Assembly: GCA_022457155.1 (NCBI GenBank)
Contig: JAJGOT010000290.1
Span: 916,001-980,000 of the forward strand
Direction of reading: 5' to 3'
DNA length: 64,000 bases
Source of the DNA: Cladopsammia gracilis
Taxonomy: Eukaryota > Cnidaria > Anthozoa > Scleractinia > Dendrophylliidae
Shown here: positions 1 through 13,266 of the stretch, piece after piece
Position numbering within the stretch: position 1 is the first letter of the stretch
Layout: each line of letters opens with the position of its first letter
Made by a program: the position numbers and the translations under genes
Notes under the pieces: model-generated
Told to the model about the DNA's origin: nothing
What the model saw: only the letters and a program-made list of their open reading frames with translations
The model's database searches: none

Positions 1-1100
1 AATGCTAGATGTGTGTGTAGTAAGTTCCTGGGCTGTTCGAATCGGATTAATGTTTTGACTTGACAATGTTTGTTTCTTTACTTTGTGACAAAGAATCTTG
101 AAAGGGGAAAACTAAAGAGGCACATATTTTCACAAAAAGGTCAATACTAACAACTGACAGGCTGTCAACTCATCTATTCGTCCAACAAAATAATCACAAA
201 TTCAAGTCAAAGGAAATGTAAATTAGGGCCTTAAATGAGAAGGTCACTCCTAGCCTACAAACAGGCTTCCAGTCGGACGGCGGGGTCCGAGCCAGGAGCC
301 TGTTCGCAGGTTAGGTCTCTCCCAAATATGCCATCTTTTCCACTATTATGAAGTATAATATAGCAAAAAACTGATGTGTTAATGTAATCCATGCCAAAAG
401 TACAGTTACCTTAAAATCGTTTTGAACACCGCCAATTTGCTAAAATATTTAGCAGACTGGCAAGGGATAACCTTCTCCCTTTAATCGAAACCTACCTAAT
501 AGATACAGAGTATACTTTGCCATGGAAATGCTACGGTTTGCACAGCCAGTCTTTCCACATCCCCATTTATAGCCTCATGCAAGTACACTTTCACATGCAC
601 GAAATTCTCCGGCGAAGAACACCAAGAGAAAGATATCAAGTGACTTTGATAAGGAAAAAATAGTGATTTGGGGTTGAAACTTTGATCAATTTTATAAGGT
701 TGCAATCCTTTTCCATCCATCATTATTTTTGAGTTTCCACTGTTGTGTATTGGCATTCTCACGCCGCATTATTCACTCGTGTGCCCTTCAATAACAAAAC
801 AACAAATTAAAGTAGAAACTGCCTTTTAATTTATTACCACTTTTAAAATAGTCAATGTTTACAAAACTACTTGTTACTTAATTAACAGGATCACCTAAAC
901 AAAGATAGGTGTTGTTAGCATTGTTAAAGTCCATAAAGTCCACGGATTCAAAAGCTGATTTCCAAATGTAAATGAAATAACTAATTTACCGAAGCTAGTT
1001 AATGCAAAGTTATCAGATTACAGAACAACGTTAACTTGCAGTAATTAAGAAAACTGATCAAACTCCAGCACTAACTATTTTATGCAAAACAACAATGAAC
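1..1100. other. 3' flank of galaxin-like unit A
   Basis: Non-coding. The sequence is collinear with the 3' flanks of the other three copies (about 10,165-12,363, 20,110-22,312 and 32,635-33,858), so it is part of the tandem unit and not unique DNA. Compared with B and C it lacks a 1138-bp insertion at about position 661-672, and it carries one extra small palindromic insertion at 251-312. Short ORFs here are not conserved as proteins between copies. I see no RNA gene. Confidence 0.75.
251..312. mobile_element. Small palindromic MITE-like insertion
   Basis: A 62-bp block starting TAGCCTACAAACAGGCT and ending AGCCTGTTCGCAGGTT, which are imperfect inverted repeats of each other. It is bracketed by AGGTCACTCC (241-250) and AGGTCTCTCC (313-322), a probable target-site duplication of 8-10 bp with one mismatch. 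Copies B, C and D have an uninterrupted site here, so this is a filled-versus-empty-site pair. The superfamily is not assignable; the duplication length would suit hAT. Confidence 0.6.
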
Positions 1101-1106
1101 TTTATT
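1101..1106 (-). terminator. Polyadenylation signal, galaxin-like A
   Basis: AATAAA on the minus strand (TTTATT on plus), about 100 bp past the stop codon. It is conserved at the same relative place in copies B, C and D. Confidence 0.65.
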
Positions 1107-1205
1107 GAAAATCATTATGAAATTAAAGACTACATTTGGTTTTGGTTTTAGCTTTTAAAACTTTATGGCAGTTTTCTTTTGGATTCATGGATCCATTGAT
1201 GACTT

Positions 1206-2249
1206 TTAGCCCTTTCGACAACTGAAAAGCTTGGAGACAACACGGTTATAACAGCACTTTTGAAATCGTGGGTTGTAGTACACTCGACCGCATTTGAGAC
1301 GAAGTAGGCAAGGGGCAAACTTGGAGATGACACGTCCATAGCAGCACTTTTGAAATCGTGGGTTGTAGTACACTCGACCGCATCTGAGACGAAGTGGACA
1401 TGTGCTGAACTTGGAGATGACACGTCCATAGCAGCATTTTTGAAATCGTGGGTTGTAGAACACTCGACCGCATCTGCGACGAAGTGGGCATGTGCTGAAC
1501 TTGGAGATGACACGTCCATAGCAGCACTTTTGAAATCGTGGGTTGTAGTACACTCGACCGCATCTGCGACGAAGTGGGCATGTGCTGAACTTGGAGATGA
1601 CACGTCCATAGCAGCACTTTTGAAATCGTGGGTTGTAGTACACTCGACCGCATCTGCGACGAAGTGGGCATAGGGCAAACTTGGAGATGACACGTCCATA
1701 GCAGCACTTTTGAAATCGTGGGTTGTAGTACACTCGACCACATCTGCGACGGCATGTGCTAAACTTGGAGATTACCCGTCCATAGCAACACTTTTGAAAT
1801 CGCGGGTTGTAGTACACTCGACCACATCTGCGACGGCATGTGCTAAACTTGGAGATTACCCGTCCATAGCAACACTTTTGAAATCGTGGGTTGTAGTACA
1901 CTCGACCACATCTGCGACGGCATGTGCTAAACTTGGAGATTACCCGTCCATAGCAACACTTTTGAAATCGCGGGTTGTAGTACACTCGACCACATCTGCG
2001 ACGGCATGTGCTAAACTTGGAGATTACCCGTCCATAGCAACACTTTTGAAATCGCGGGTTGTAGTACACTCGACCACATCTGCGACGGCATGTGCTAAAC
2101 TTGGAGATTACCCGTCCATAGCAACACTTCTGGGTGAGTGCATTGTAGTACCTTCGACCACATCGGGGACGGCATATGCTATACTTCCAGATGACCCGTC
2201 CATAGCAGCACTTTTGAAGTCGTGGGTTGTACACACCACAGCGCGCCAC
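1206..2249 (-). repeat. Galaxin-type coding repeat array, copy A
   Basis: Twelve CC repeats: a diverged first unit, a second unit with YYNALTQKCC, five 84-bp units (RRRCGRV...), four 90-bp units (PLRRRCGRV... or PLRLRCGRV...), and a diverged last unit ending in LFSCRKG. Because the period is a multiple of three and lacks stops, two other sense frames and an antisense frame are also open. Those are by-products. Confidence 0.85.
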
Positions 2250-4218
2250 AGCGGGTGTGTTATTTTCAAGCAGATTTGCATCACTTTCTTGGTTGGATTC
2301 TGAGAGAAAGAGGATATTAAAAATTAAAAATTTAACGTAAACGTGATCAGTTTTAGAGTTACACTCTTAAGTACATATCAACAGTGAGTAAAACATAACA
2401 TGGAACACGAATATGTGATGGAGGCACTTTCTTAATTTATCACAGCTGGCGGTCGCAGAAGGTCTATTGTGTCGACATTTTGATCAACTATATGATTTTG
2501 GTTTTTTTTATACAAATATTTTAAGTAAACGTTTCTGAAAAGACCAAAGATTAAAAGAGAAAGCACTAAGGGATAACCATCATAAAAGTCATACATTTTA
2601 CAAGTGTTCCCTTGTATATATTCTTAATTTTTTTTTTCAATTCACGAGTTGACAACTGGGGCCCTTTCATTATTTCTCATCTCAAAGACATTCTGTTTTA
2701 AATTTTTTACAAAGCCAAAATGTTATGTGCACTATATTATCGACTCATCATAAGAAATCAATGCTATAATACCTGGATCGCTTTCTTCGTCAGCAGTTTC
2801 CTCCTCTTCAGTGGCGTCATCTTGATCAGGATAGTCTTCTTGTTCCTCCTCGTCTTCTTCTTCTTCTTCGCTATCTTTTTCTAGAACATTACAGAAAGAT
2901 GGTAATTACAAAAAAATCCAGAAGTTCCAACTTTGTCGTTAAAAGAGATTCAAAACGTATTGCATTGATAAAGTACGTGTGGTCATTTTAACTGGGAAAA
3001 AAAACACTAATCGAAGATTATGATTGGCTATTTTAAGAATTAAACGGCTTGAAGTAAGGCTTTTGATTCAGTTAATTTTCTAACGAATACTAATAGAACG
3101 GAGCCAGTAAAATCACTTTTACCTTCCAGTGGGTTGGTGTCCTGTGCAGCATCAGCGATTTCGTCTTCAGTGGCTTCATCGCTTTCAGGATAATCCTGTT
3201 GTTCTTCATCTTCAGTGGCTTCATCGCTTTCAGGATAATCTTGTTGTTCTTCATCTTCTTCATCTTCGGCTTCTGAAAAAATACAACGATTGATTGGATG
3301 AATGAGGAATGTACGATTGATTGATATGAAGGAGGCAGGCTCTAACCACCAGATGGGATTGTTTCACGGTTTACCCGGGTTCAACTTCTTGGCCACACGT
3401 TGTTATAAATACTTACTGAGGGTAAAGAGATGAAATTTATTTTCTTAATTTTATGAATTAATAGCAACTTGCTTACCTGGCAGTGAGTTGTTCTCCTCAG
3501 CAACATCTGCGGTTTCCTCTGCAACTGTTTCTTCATCTTCAGAATAATCTTGCTGTTCTTTCCCTTCTTCATCTGCGGTTTCTGAAAAATAGGAAGTCAA
3601 AAAGGTAAAATACTGCCAACTTCACCAAAGACAAAAAGTTCTTATTATCGTGTGCTGTTATCTTCTAATAAATAGCAATGATCAAAGAAACAGCCACATG
3701 AGCACATAAGGTAAAAGTTATTAGAATAAATCGCGAGCTACTGCTTTCGTACATTACAGTAGTTGCTTCAAATATCAATATCCCTGTATGTCGAGCTATA
3801 ATTGCCTGGAAAATATTCTGCTAGCTATTTTTAAAAACACGATCAGTAATTAAAGCAATTAAAATGCTTGATGGGTCGTGTACTAGTCTATAATAAAAAG
3901 TAAATTCAGTGTAGTTACAGTCAATTGGAAACAAATACGAGAGCATTTAAAGCTAGAATTAATATATTGAAAATATCAGCGAGTCAAAATTGGAAGAGGT
4001 CGCTTAGATGCGCTTAGACTCCTACCTTTGCCTTCCTCTTGAAGAGCAACTTTTTCATCTTGGTTGTGATCCGCAGCAGGAGTATCAGCTAAGTCTTCTG
4101 CATTGTCGAGACTGTTCAGAGTATTTTCGTTTGAGGAAAAATTGTCTTGAAAAGTTTCTGCGTTTATAACAGCAAAAACTGCGAGAAGGACAACGATTCC
4201 TCGAACAACACCCGCCAT
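1206..4218 (-). CDS. Galaxin-like secreted matrix protein, copy A (5 exons)
   Basis: Exons on the minus strand: 4026-4218, 3477-3581, 3123-3272, 2773-2880, 1206-2299 (1650 nt, 549 aa). All introns are GT-AG and phase 1. Exon 1 encodes a signal peptide (MAGVVRGIVVLLAVFAVINA, likely cleaved after Ala20) and a NFS glycosylation sequon at Asn26. Exons 2-4 encode an Asp/Glu-rich region; exon 3 has two DYPESDEATE units. Exon 5 encodes 12 cysteine-rich repeats of 28 or 30 residues: C-x10-CC-x11-C with CGRVYYNPRFQKCC cores, rich in Arg/Lys. The di-cysteine repeats match the galaxin family of coral skeletal matrix proteins; secretion into the calcifying space is inferred. The start is the only ATG before a hydrophobic leader and lies about 40 bp after a TATA box. 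Exon 5 coding enters from the acceptor at 2299 (ESNQESDANLLENNTPAVARCG..., first residues), not from the internal GTG. Confidence 0.82.
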
Positions 4219-4260
4219 TCTTGCTCTGGATTTTGCCTGCCTCTCGTTGGGGATCAGGCC

Positions 4261-4268
4261 TTTTTATA
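4261..4268 (-). promoter_or_regulatory. TATA box, galaxin-like A
   Basis: TATAAAAA on the minus strand (TTTTTATA on plus), 43 bp upstream of the ATG. Expected initiation about 30 bp downstream leaves a very short 5' UTR. It is conserved in all four copies. Confidence 0.7.
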
Positions 4269-7200
4269 ACGAGTTAAAACGGAAAAAATGCCAGAAAACA
4301 CTGACGTTTAATGTTTTAATGATGACAGGTGAAATGAACAACCACTTAAGTACTTTAAATTAGTCCTATTTTAAAAGAAAACTTACGCAAATTGGTAATA
4401 TATAGTACAACACAATGCCAACAACAGCAGTATTGGAATATTTGGCAATTTGTTTTTGGATGGATTAAAACACGTAAAGAAATAACGAGAAAAAGGGTGG
4501 GAACATTTGCCTAATTAACTTTTCAAATTGTCCCATTACCTTGAGGAAGCAATTGGTTGAAGGATATTTTAAATTCAAGTTTGTGAAGAGCTCTTCTGGA
4601 CCGTTTGCACTGAGTCATTTCCGAATTAATACACTTCTAAAATCCGCATTAAAAATTTAACAAAGGAATTCTTTGAGAAACAATATCGTACTTCTCTTTT
4701 GGAAATACTTCATAATAACAATCAGGACGTGGTTACGCTCACGGCATGGGTTTACTTTTTCAATTTATTACCTGGCTTCACACTAAATGTTGTTTGCTCA
4801 AAACGATTGACTATAGTTTCCACATTTAAATGGTTGTTTTCACTGGCCAGACGTAGCTACGTATCCTGCAAAGTTTGCTAACAATACTGTTGTATGCCAA
4901 TATAGTAAATTTAGTATGTGTTCACATAACTGTACCCATACGAAATTAGTACAAGTGCTACATGGGTGGCCTTATCCATATTCAATATAATCATAGAGCA
5001 GCTTTACTTTTCTTCCGCCTTTCTTATGTAATTTGCGTAAAGTAGACATTTATACAAAGACGCCGAGAGCGATCCGCGCAAGACGGTTCTGAAGGATGGC
5101 TGATACCTTACACAAAATAAAATCTATGAAAAAAATTGCCATTTATTACTGCTATAACTGATTTCCGTTGAGTTGATTTCGGTCGGCTAAAACGGAAGGT
5201 TTCGTTTTTTATTCCGTTCGTGATTTCCGATTTTACTATCTTCAGTAATAATTACAATATATGTAAGTTGGTTCACATGTACGAATGAAAACATACTGAA
5301 CAGAGTCACCTCAGTTGATGTGTGTGTTGAAGTGGTTAAATGTTTTGGTTGATCAGCAACATAACTTAACAAGAATGCACTGACGCAATCAATAGCTGCA
5401 ACCAACACTTAAGCAGTTATCTGACACTAGGGATACAGATGTATCTATGAAAACCTTTAACTACAATCAGTGTCAAAAGTCTTTGGAACAGCCTTCCCCT
5501 GTCCCCTATTTCAATGAGGTATTACACTATCAACGCGCGTATTAATTTTTTTTTCCAACAACGTTGAAAGGTGTGGAGGAGGGAACCACCGTTTAAACAC
5601 AATCCAACACACAGTGTTCAGTCCAACGTTTTGTCATAAATTATAGTAACATGTTTATAGAAACGTTTTTGTTTCTTCAACACTAGTTTCAAAGCAGAAA
5701 TAAAAGCGATCAGCCGTTCAGCACGTTGCTGTTACAACTAAAGTATAATACAACTAGACTTGTTAACTATAACTACTAAGAGATCTATTTTAGGGTATCC
5801 AAAATTATAGGACGCCGATTTACCTAAATGTTTGTGTCAAAGATTTAACAAACCCGTTTTACATGAAATCTAGACAGCCGGAACAGTTAGTCAGTTGTCA
5901 TTATTTCTCGTGCAAGGTTGTGATTAGTAATAAAATCGCAAAATTTATTACTATAGTGATGCCTTAAAGATAATTTTACAAGTTTTTAAAAATGACGTAG
6001 TAATTATTTTGGGTTCCATTGTGAGGTTTGGGTGAAAATAGCACAAATATTTGACCATGCTGGTGCAAATTGACAACACTCATGCTTCAGTATTTTTAAT
6101 AGGAAAATAACGGTAACTACTTTCAGACTTCCTCCAGATAGTAGGCTTTAATTTCCACCATCCGAACCAGTATAAAACTTGTGAAAAAAAAAAGTCATGT
6201 TGTTACAGGTATGATTTGACGAGCGCAGGTGACTTTAGCTGTGCGTGTTCAACGCACGTAAACGGAAAGTTTCCTTGTTTCTCTGGTATGTTCGCGGTTT
6301 TCAGGTTTTAATAACCGATATTTAAAGATTGTAAAACAATACTCAAATAAAGAAAATTGGTTGAGTGTGCTATTTAAGAAATATCCGTGCTTTCAGTTGT
6401 TTTCGGTAGTAATTATTTTTTTCGTATCCTTACTTTACAGCCGATTTAACTGTATTGTGTTTCGCGGAGTAGATACTCGAGAATAGTTTCTGCCAAGAGA
6501 ACGTAATGTTCTCTTGTTCCTGCACAACAACAACTTCAAACATCCATCATGGCGGGTGCATAAATCTGACCACGAGCACATGGGATGTGTGCGCACATAA
6601 CATACAGGAAATTGCTGCCTAACAAACTGCACTGTGCAGACGCGTCGGAGTTTTATTTAAACATGACGCCCCATATATGATCCGCCCATGGTCAAACAGT
6701 TTTGAAGGAAATTAACACATAAACTAAGTTCTTGAATTATAAAACAAACCATAACGACCTCAGTGCAGTGAGTAGAACCGGTTTTGTGAAGTATGACTTG
6801 CCCGCCATGATTCACATGTCATGATTCACCAGTTGTGATCCACCCGTCATTATATGCCCATTGTCGGAAAATGGTGAAGGAAATTCACAGATGTTGTTCT
6901 TTGTGGATGTTTCTATTCCAGGAAGAAAGAATTTTCTCTTTCAGCTCTTTCTTTATGGGTGAATTCCTTCACCATTGTCCGTGTCCTGGGCGAGTCATAG
7001 CCAGCAAATCATGTTTGCAAAACCCAGCTTTGCACTGCACACTGCAGTGAAATCGGCTGTAGATCAACAAAGGTTATAGATGAAGAACTTCTCAATTGAT
7101 GTTTATGTTATGTCGCGGAAAATTCATCAATTTTGAGTTGACAAGTTCATTTCTTACACACACATACTTGTATTTAAAGCTAATTGCAACCAACACAACA

Positions 7201-10160
7201 GAGTGTGACAGAGTGCAGAAATAGAGTTGTACAAAACCTTCTTGGCCTTGTTTCTGTTTGGAGATAGAAAGTTAACCATAATTAAGGAAAGGATCATAGT
7301 TGGTACTAAAAATGTTAAAATCCTGTGTATGAACCAAGCGCAAAAGATTAAATTCCTGTTTCAGCTAACACAGTTGCTGGTTACATTTTCCCTCGACGTT
7401 CCAACGAGGAATTTTTAATACGCAGGAAATAGCGTTGTGCTGTTTTCCAATATCATTCTATTTCCTTTAAAGGAAAATTTAAAGAAAGCTTATGCAGTTT
7501 GATCCTTTAGGTTCTTTTAGCTGAATATTTCAGCGGCACTGAGAAACTTTTAGGGAAAGGAAATCGATCTTATACCCCCCGGGGGGGGGGGGGGTACTCC
7601 CATATATGAGCTATATAGGTATGTGCCGCTGTGAAGAGTATGGTTTTCAGGCAGTTTAGTCTAGGATAGGGTATGGTAATCAGAGATTTTTGGTCTAGAA
7701 TAGGGTATCATTTTAAGCGAAACTGATCCGTTGCGTGAAGAATTTAGTCTATACAAAGTTTACCGGCAAATAGCATTTAAAAATCGGTACGGCGGGCAGT
7801 ACGGCATTTTTACTGACCCCTGTTAACTAATAACTGTGATAGTGAACGAGTTTCTGGAAAATAGCGAGTCTCGAAAATGTCTAGGATAGGGTAGGGTTTT
7901 TCGGTGTGAATAGGGTGGCAAAATGCAGCCAGTAAAATGGTCTAGTATAGGTTAAGGGTCTCAGAGTCCCAGCGGCTCACCCCCACACAAAAATTGGCAT
8001 CCAAATGATTAATCCATTACAATTTCCAACATTTAGTTCCAATATACATGTAACTACCAGTGGTCTTGTGCCATAAAAACCTATCAGTATTGGCGCGAAC
8101 ACCTACCGCTGTGTAACTTTTATGTTACTTTAGTTTAGCCCAACTCCGAAAAGGAATATAAATAGATATATGGTATTGTATTGTAGTGAATAATTTCAGC
8201 GTCTGTTTGGATCGTTAACTACTTCATTAGTACGCGTTTCAAGCGCTGAAACAGAAGGTATCAATACATTCTTGGTATATTCACGGTTTCTTATAATTTA
8301 CCCACGGATAGTTTGAATTAATTGCTTTCCAACGTAATTTTCATGTGTTCTGCTTATTTGAGTGGAAATAATTTCTTTGTATGTATCATTATACTGCATG
8401 CTTCAAGATTAAATAATATTTAAAGGAAAGCAAACTTTTCAATTTATGTTTGTGTTGATTTTTTTTTTTTCAATTCAATTTGTTGGTTAATCAGCAAGTT
8501 CATTAATATTACTGGCACAAGAATGTATCTGTTTCCGAAGCTAAAGTAACCATCACAGACCACGTGACAGGATGCCGAGAGAAAATGATGCGGAAATAAT
8601 AACAGCTAAAATAAACTTCAATCCACGTGACTAAGTCAAATTTTTCCGATGTTTTTTCCCCTTGACATCGCGTTCTTAATTTGTGGTTGTTGAAAATTTA
8701 TACTGCATGCTTCAAGATCCATTGAGAGTGAACGGCTAGAATTAAAGAATACTTAAAAGCGTAGCAAAAAGCTTAGTGTTTTTCCAAAGAACTGATCGTA
8801 ATATTCAACATACAACGTAATATAACCTCCAATATAATTTAATCAGTTGCCAGAGTTTGACTATTTTATGGAAATAAGAACGATTTTACAATTGGGTAAG
8901 CTTCTAAGACACGAGAAAATTAATATAGTTGTGTTTTTCTCTGCAGCGGCTCTTTAGAAGAAAATCAAACATCAGTTGCGTTGTTTTAGTCTTGTTAATT
9001 CCAACAGAAAAAAATAACGAGGAGGACAAATAAAATAGATGTCAAGCTGATTTAGCTTTTTCTCGTTCAAAAATGTCGCAATTTTACTTCAGTGTGAGCA
9101 TGCCCGAAATGAAAAGTCGACCAACCTGCCCCAAAATGGCTGGAAATTTACTGATTCCCCGATCGCACAACTAAGGAGTTTGGTTCGAACATTACCTCTT
9201 GGCTCAGACATCTTTCTACAACTTTAAAAGCTTGTAGATCTGAACGTTTATTTTAGTGACAGCCAAACTATAAATTCAAGACAAATCCCAAATTTCATCT
9301 TGTACCTATTGAGTATCGGACACGCAGACGCACATGCAAACAAAAAGTACATGTTTCAAGGAAATATGTCTCCCTTAAAAATCCTGCATTTTTTAGCTGG
9401 AGAAAGGGTCTAAAATTTAACTGGCAACACGGTTGTACGCATGTACCTTTGTTTCATTGTGTGAATGCTATTCAGACACTCATGAGTCGCCATTTTTATC
9501 CTACATCTCATTTCAAGTCAACCTTTTAGACATATTGGTTTACGTTTTTAGTAGACTTAGTATATAACATTTCAAGCGCCTTTGCTATCCCGTAGACAGG
9601 TGTTTAATGCAAACAAACTGTGAGCCCATTTTATCCCCCATTGTATTTTCTATCAAGCAGTTCGCAACACCTCAATCCTGTATTTGAGAGCACACTTATT
9701 ATTTCTAAGCCTTTTAGCTGCGAAGATTCAAACCCAGTACTAGTAGTTATGACGAAAACATTAGGTTTATAGTCAATTGAATTGGTGGAAAAAGAGACAT
9801 GACGTAATCCCCACAACAATATCGAGACAAGTGGGATATTCATATGTCATCTTAGCGTCGATAGTAACGACAGTAATGAAGCCATCAGAAAAAGAGCGAG
9901 TTTTTAATCGAGTGTCGTAAAACCAAAACCAAAGTAATTCCTCTGGCCAATCACAACAGACGAGACAATCCAATGAACCAACCAAGCCGGCGCTAAGCGC
10001 TGCTAAGCGGTTTTGGTTTTACTTCTGATTGGTTGAGAAAGTGGCGCGAGATTTTTTAGCCAATCACAAAACCTAGCAATACAAAACCAAAGCAATTGTG
10101 AAATTACTTTCGATACTCAATTGAAAAGCACTCATGTCTAATATTCTGAAATGCAAACAC
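4269..10160. other. 5' spacer of unit A
   Basis: Non-coding spacer. The first ~450 bp (to about 4700) is strongly conserved among all four copies and may include cis-regulatory sequence, for example the shared AAAACACGTAAAGAAATAACG block near 4470. The rest aligns with 25,365-32,600 (copy C spacer) and in part with 37,377-41,700 (copy D spacer). It lacks about 1.1 kb that C has at 29,160-30,270. ORFs of 60-90 codons here have no conserved protein features. Confidence 0.7.
7575..7998. repeat. Dispersed GGGGTACTCCCATATATG repeat
   Basis: Begins with a C6G14 run followed by GTACTCCCATATATGAGC and contains repeated CTAGGATAGGGTA/TAGAATAGGGTA words. It ends near CAGCGGCTCACCCCCACAC. The same block is at 28,725-29,158. 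It looks like a dispersed repeat carried inside the spacer; I cannot assign a class. Confidence 0.55.
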
Positions 10161-12363
10161 ACACAAATGCTAGATGTGTGTGTGTGTAGTAAGTTCCTGG
10201 GCTGTTCGAATCGAATTAATTTTTTGACTTGTCAATGTTTGTTTCTTTACTTTGTGACAGAATCTTGAAAGGGGAAAACTAGAGAGGCACATGTTTTCAC
10301 AAAAAAGTCAATACTAACAACTGACAGGCTGTCAACTCATCTATTCGTCCAACAAAATAATCACAAATTCAAGTCAAAGGAAATGTAAATTAGGGCCTTT
10401 AAGGAGAAGGTCACTCCCAAATATGCCATGTTTTCTTTTCCACTAATATGAAGTAAAATATAGCAATAAACTAATGTCCTAATGTAATCCATGCCAAAAG
10501 GTACCTTAAAATCGTTTTGAACACCGCCAATTTGCTGAAATATTTAACGGACTGGCAAGGAGTAACCTTCTCCCTTTAATCGAAACCTACCTAATAGATA
10601 CAAATCTGAGTATACTTTACCATGGAAATGCTACGGTTTTCACAGCCAGTCTTTGCACATCCCCATTCATAGCCTCATGCAAGTACATTTTCACATGCAC
10701 GAAGTTCTCCGGTGAAGAACACCAAGAGAAAGATATCAAGTGAATTTGTTAAGGAAAAAATAAACAAAATTCAATTTTTAGCGGAGCACTTGCCAGGCCG
10801 AAGGCCTGGCTGCGCAGCTCCATACTCATAGAACCTACGCCGTGATTTTTCATGGTCATGGCTAGCAGAATGTTTCGCGGGCGCGTTGTCTGCCCGCCGA
10901 ACGCCCGCCCGTGTTGGACAACATCCGGGATCTTAGCAATTTTGTTTTTCGCGCGGCCACACAGCCGTGAGCTCGGTAAACACTTTAGTTGTTTTCTTGT
11001 GCCTAGCGGAGAATTAAACTCGTTATTTTCCTGCATTTTTTCGCGGTTTGCTACTCAAGACAGGGATACTAATTAACGTATACTCAGAAGCCGCTTTAGT
11101 GGAATAAGACGAGCTTTCAGGGATAAAATCTTGCTTCGAGGAACTTCGTGTATTACGTTTTTATCAATGCGGGAGATGATTTCAGAACCAGAAGCGGAGA
11201 TTTGAATTTCCAAGCAAGCGAGGAACTTAAAGGTAAAACAGATTACAGTTTTCGATGAGAATTTATGTTGATATCAATCTGTGAGTGACTTGTTATTAGT
11301 GTTATTGTTAGTTTTGGCGAATTGATTTTAAAACGTGCCTAAATTTAGTTGTATCGATCTCTTGAATTTCATCGAAGAAAGCTTGAACTCGATGAGCTAT
11401 AATTACATGGTACGCGTTTTGCTTTTAAACGTAAACTAATGGAGATTTGAATAAATTTTTTCGAAAGAAGATTGTGTTGTCCATTTTTATGTGTTAGTTC
11501 ATTCATTAGATAGATTGAAAAGCGATTTTATGTAAACAAAACAAGACTTGATTTTATAGTACAGTTCTATCTTCACTCGCATCGCCTTATGCAAATATGT
11601 TTGTGTATTTTTGCAATTTTTGATTTTCAAATCAGTTTCTCGGGCAATTTTTGACAAACATAAACTGTATTTTATTCGGAAACTAGTGGTACTATTTATT
11701 CTAGACAAATAAAAGTTGTTTTTGTGAACTTTTGTACGGTCTATAAAAATGTACTGTGCAGACGGTCGCGTAATACTGTTTTTGAGAATTGCTTAAATTG
11801 AAAATAACCCGTTCGTCAATCTTAATTCTTGTGCTTCTAACCTTTCACCTTAGTTAAGTTTCACCTTAGTTAAGCTTGTTCAAAGTGCGACGCTGTTAGG
11901 CTTGGGCTATCTATATATATTAGTGATTTGGGGTTGAAACTTTGATCAATTTTATTATAAGGTTGCAATCCTTTTCCATCCATCATTATTTTTGAGTTTC
12001 CACTGTTGTGTATTGGCATTCTCACGCCGCATTATTCACTCGTGTGCCCTTCAATAACAAAACAACAAATTAAAATAGAAACTGCCTTTAAATTTATTAC
12101 CACTTTTAAAATAGTCAATGTTTACAAAACTACTTGTTACTTAATTAACAGGATCACCTAAACAAAGATAGGTGTTGTTAGCATTGTTAAAATCCATAAA
12201 GTCCACGGATTCAAAAGCTGATTTCCAAATGTAAATGAAATAACTAATTTACCGAAGCTAGTTAATGCAAAGTTATCAGATTACAGAACAACGTTAACTT
12301 ACGGCAATTAAGAAAACTGATCAAACTTCAGCACTAACTGATTTATGCAAAACAACAATGAAC
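10161..12363. other. 3' flank of galaxin-like unit B
   Basis: Non-coding and collinear with positions 1-1100, but interrupted by the 1138-bp insertion at 10,782-11,919. It is nearly identical to 20,110-22,312. A (TG)n stretch occurs at about 10,176-10,187. Confidence 0.7.
10782..11919. mobile_element. 1138-bp insertion shared by units B and C
   Basis: Present here and, at exactly the same length, at 20,731-21,868; absent from the matching places in units A (about 670) and D (about 33,263). It is flanked by TTAG on both sides (10,778-10,781 and 11,920-11,923), a possible 4-bp target duplication. Near the left end is a perfect hairpin GCCAGGCC-GAA-GGCCTGGC (10,792-10,810). No terminal inverted repeat or transposase is visible. 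A minus-strand 95-codon ORF at 10,749-11,036 crosses the insertion boundary and is not a credible gene. Confidence 0.6.
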
Positions 12364-12369
12364 TTTATT
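12364..12369 (-). terminator. Polyadenylation signal, galaxin-like B
   Basis: AATAAA on the minus strand, about 100 bp past the stop codon, in the same context as in copies A, C and D. Confidence 0.65.
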
Positions 12370-12468
12370 GAAAATCATTAAGAAATTAAAAACAACATTT
12401 GGTTTTGGTTTTAACTTTTAAAACTTCATGGCAGTTTTCTTTTGGATTCATGGATCCATTGATGACTT

Positions 12469-13266
12469 TTAGCCCTTTCGACAACTGAAAAGCTTGGAGA
12501 CGACACGGTTATAACAGCACTTTTGAAATCGTTGGTTGTAGTACACTCGACCGCATTTAAGACGAAGTAGGCAAGGGGCAAACTTGGAGATGACCCGTCC
12601 ATAGCAACACTTTTGAAATCGTGGGTTGTAGAACACTCGACCGCATCTGCGACGAAGTAGGCAAGGGGCAAACTTGGAGATGACCCGTCCATAGCAACAC
12701 TTTTGAAATCGTGGGTTGTAGAACACTCGACCACATCTGAGACGAAGTGTACATGTGCTGAACTTGGAGATGACCCGTCCATAGCAGCACTTTTGAGATC
12801 GTGGGTTGTAGAACACTCGACCGCATCTGCGACGAAGTAGGCAAGGGGCAAACTTGCAGATGACCCGTCCATAGCAACACTTTTGAAATCGTGGGTTGTA
12901 GAACACTCGACCACATCTGAGACGAAGTGTACATGTGCTGAACTTGGAGATGACCCGTCCATAGCAGCACTTTTGAAATCGTGGGTTGTAGAACACTCGA
13001 CCACATCTGCGACGAAGTGTACATGTGCGGAACTTGGAGATGACCCGTCCATAGCAACACTTTTGAAATCGTGGGTTGTAGTACACTCGACCACATCTGC
13101 GACGGCATGTGCTAAACTTGGAGATTACCCGTCCATAGCAGCACTTCTGGGTGAGTGCATTGTAGTACCTTCGACCACATCGGGGACGGCATATGCTATA
13201 CTTCAAGATGACCCGTCCATAGCAGCACTTTTGAAGTCGTGGGTTGTACACACCACAGCGCGCCAC
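12469..13266 (-). repeat. Galaxin-type coding repeat array, copy B
   Basis: Nine CC repeats: conserved first, second and last units around one 84-bp and five 90-bp units. The CTLRLR/CTLRRR and CLLRRR linkers mark this copy and copy C. Alternative frames are open by periodicity only. Confidence 0.83.

Noticed and set aside
1163..1741. 192-codon ORF overlapping the galaxin repeats in another sense frame (and equivalents at 12,426, 22,375 and 33,919)
   Set aside because: It is open only because of the 84/90-bp periodicity. It has no signal peptide, does not fit the exon phase, and has no galaxin pattern.
1350..2303. Plus-strand ORFs across the repeat exons (also 12,883, 22,922 and 34,646)
   Set aside because: Antisense shadows of the coding repeats, with no promoter, splice or domain support.
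10749..11036. 95-codon ORF duplicated at 20,698-20,985, looking conserved
   Set aside because: The two copies are identical only because units B and C are a recent duplication. The ORF crosses the insertion boundary and shows no domain.
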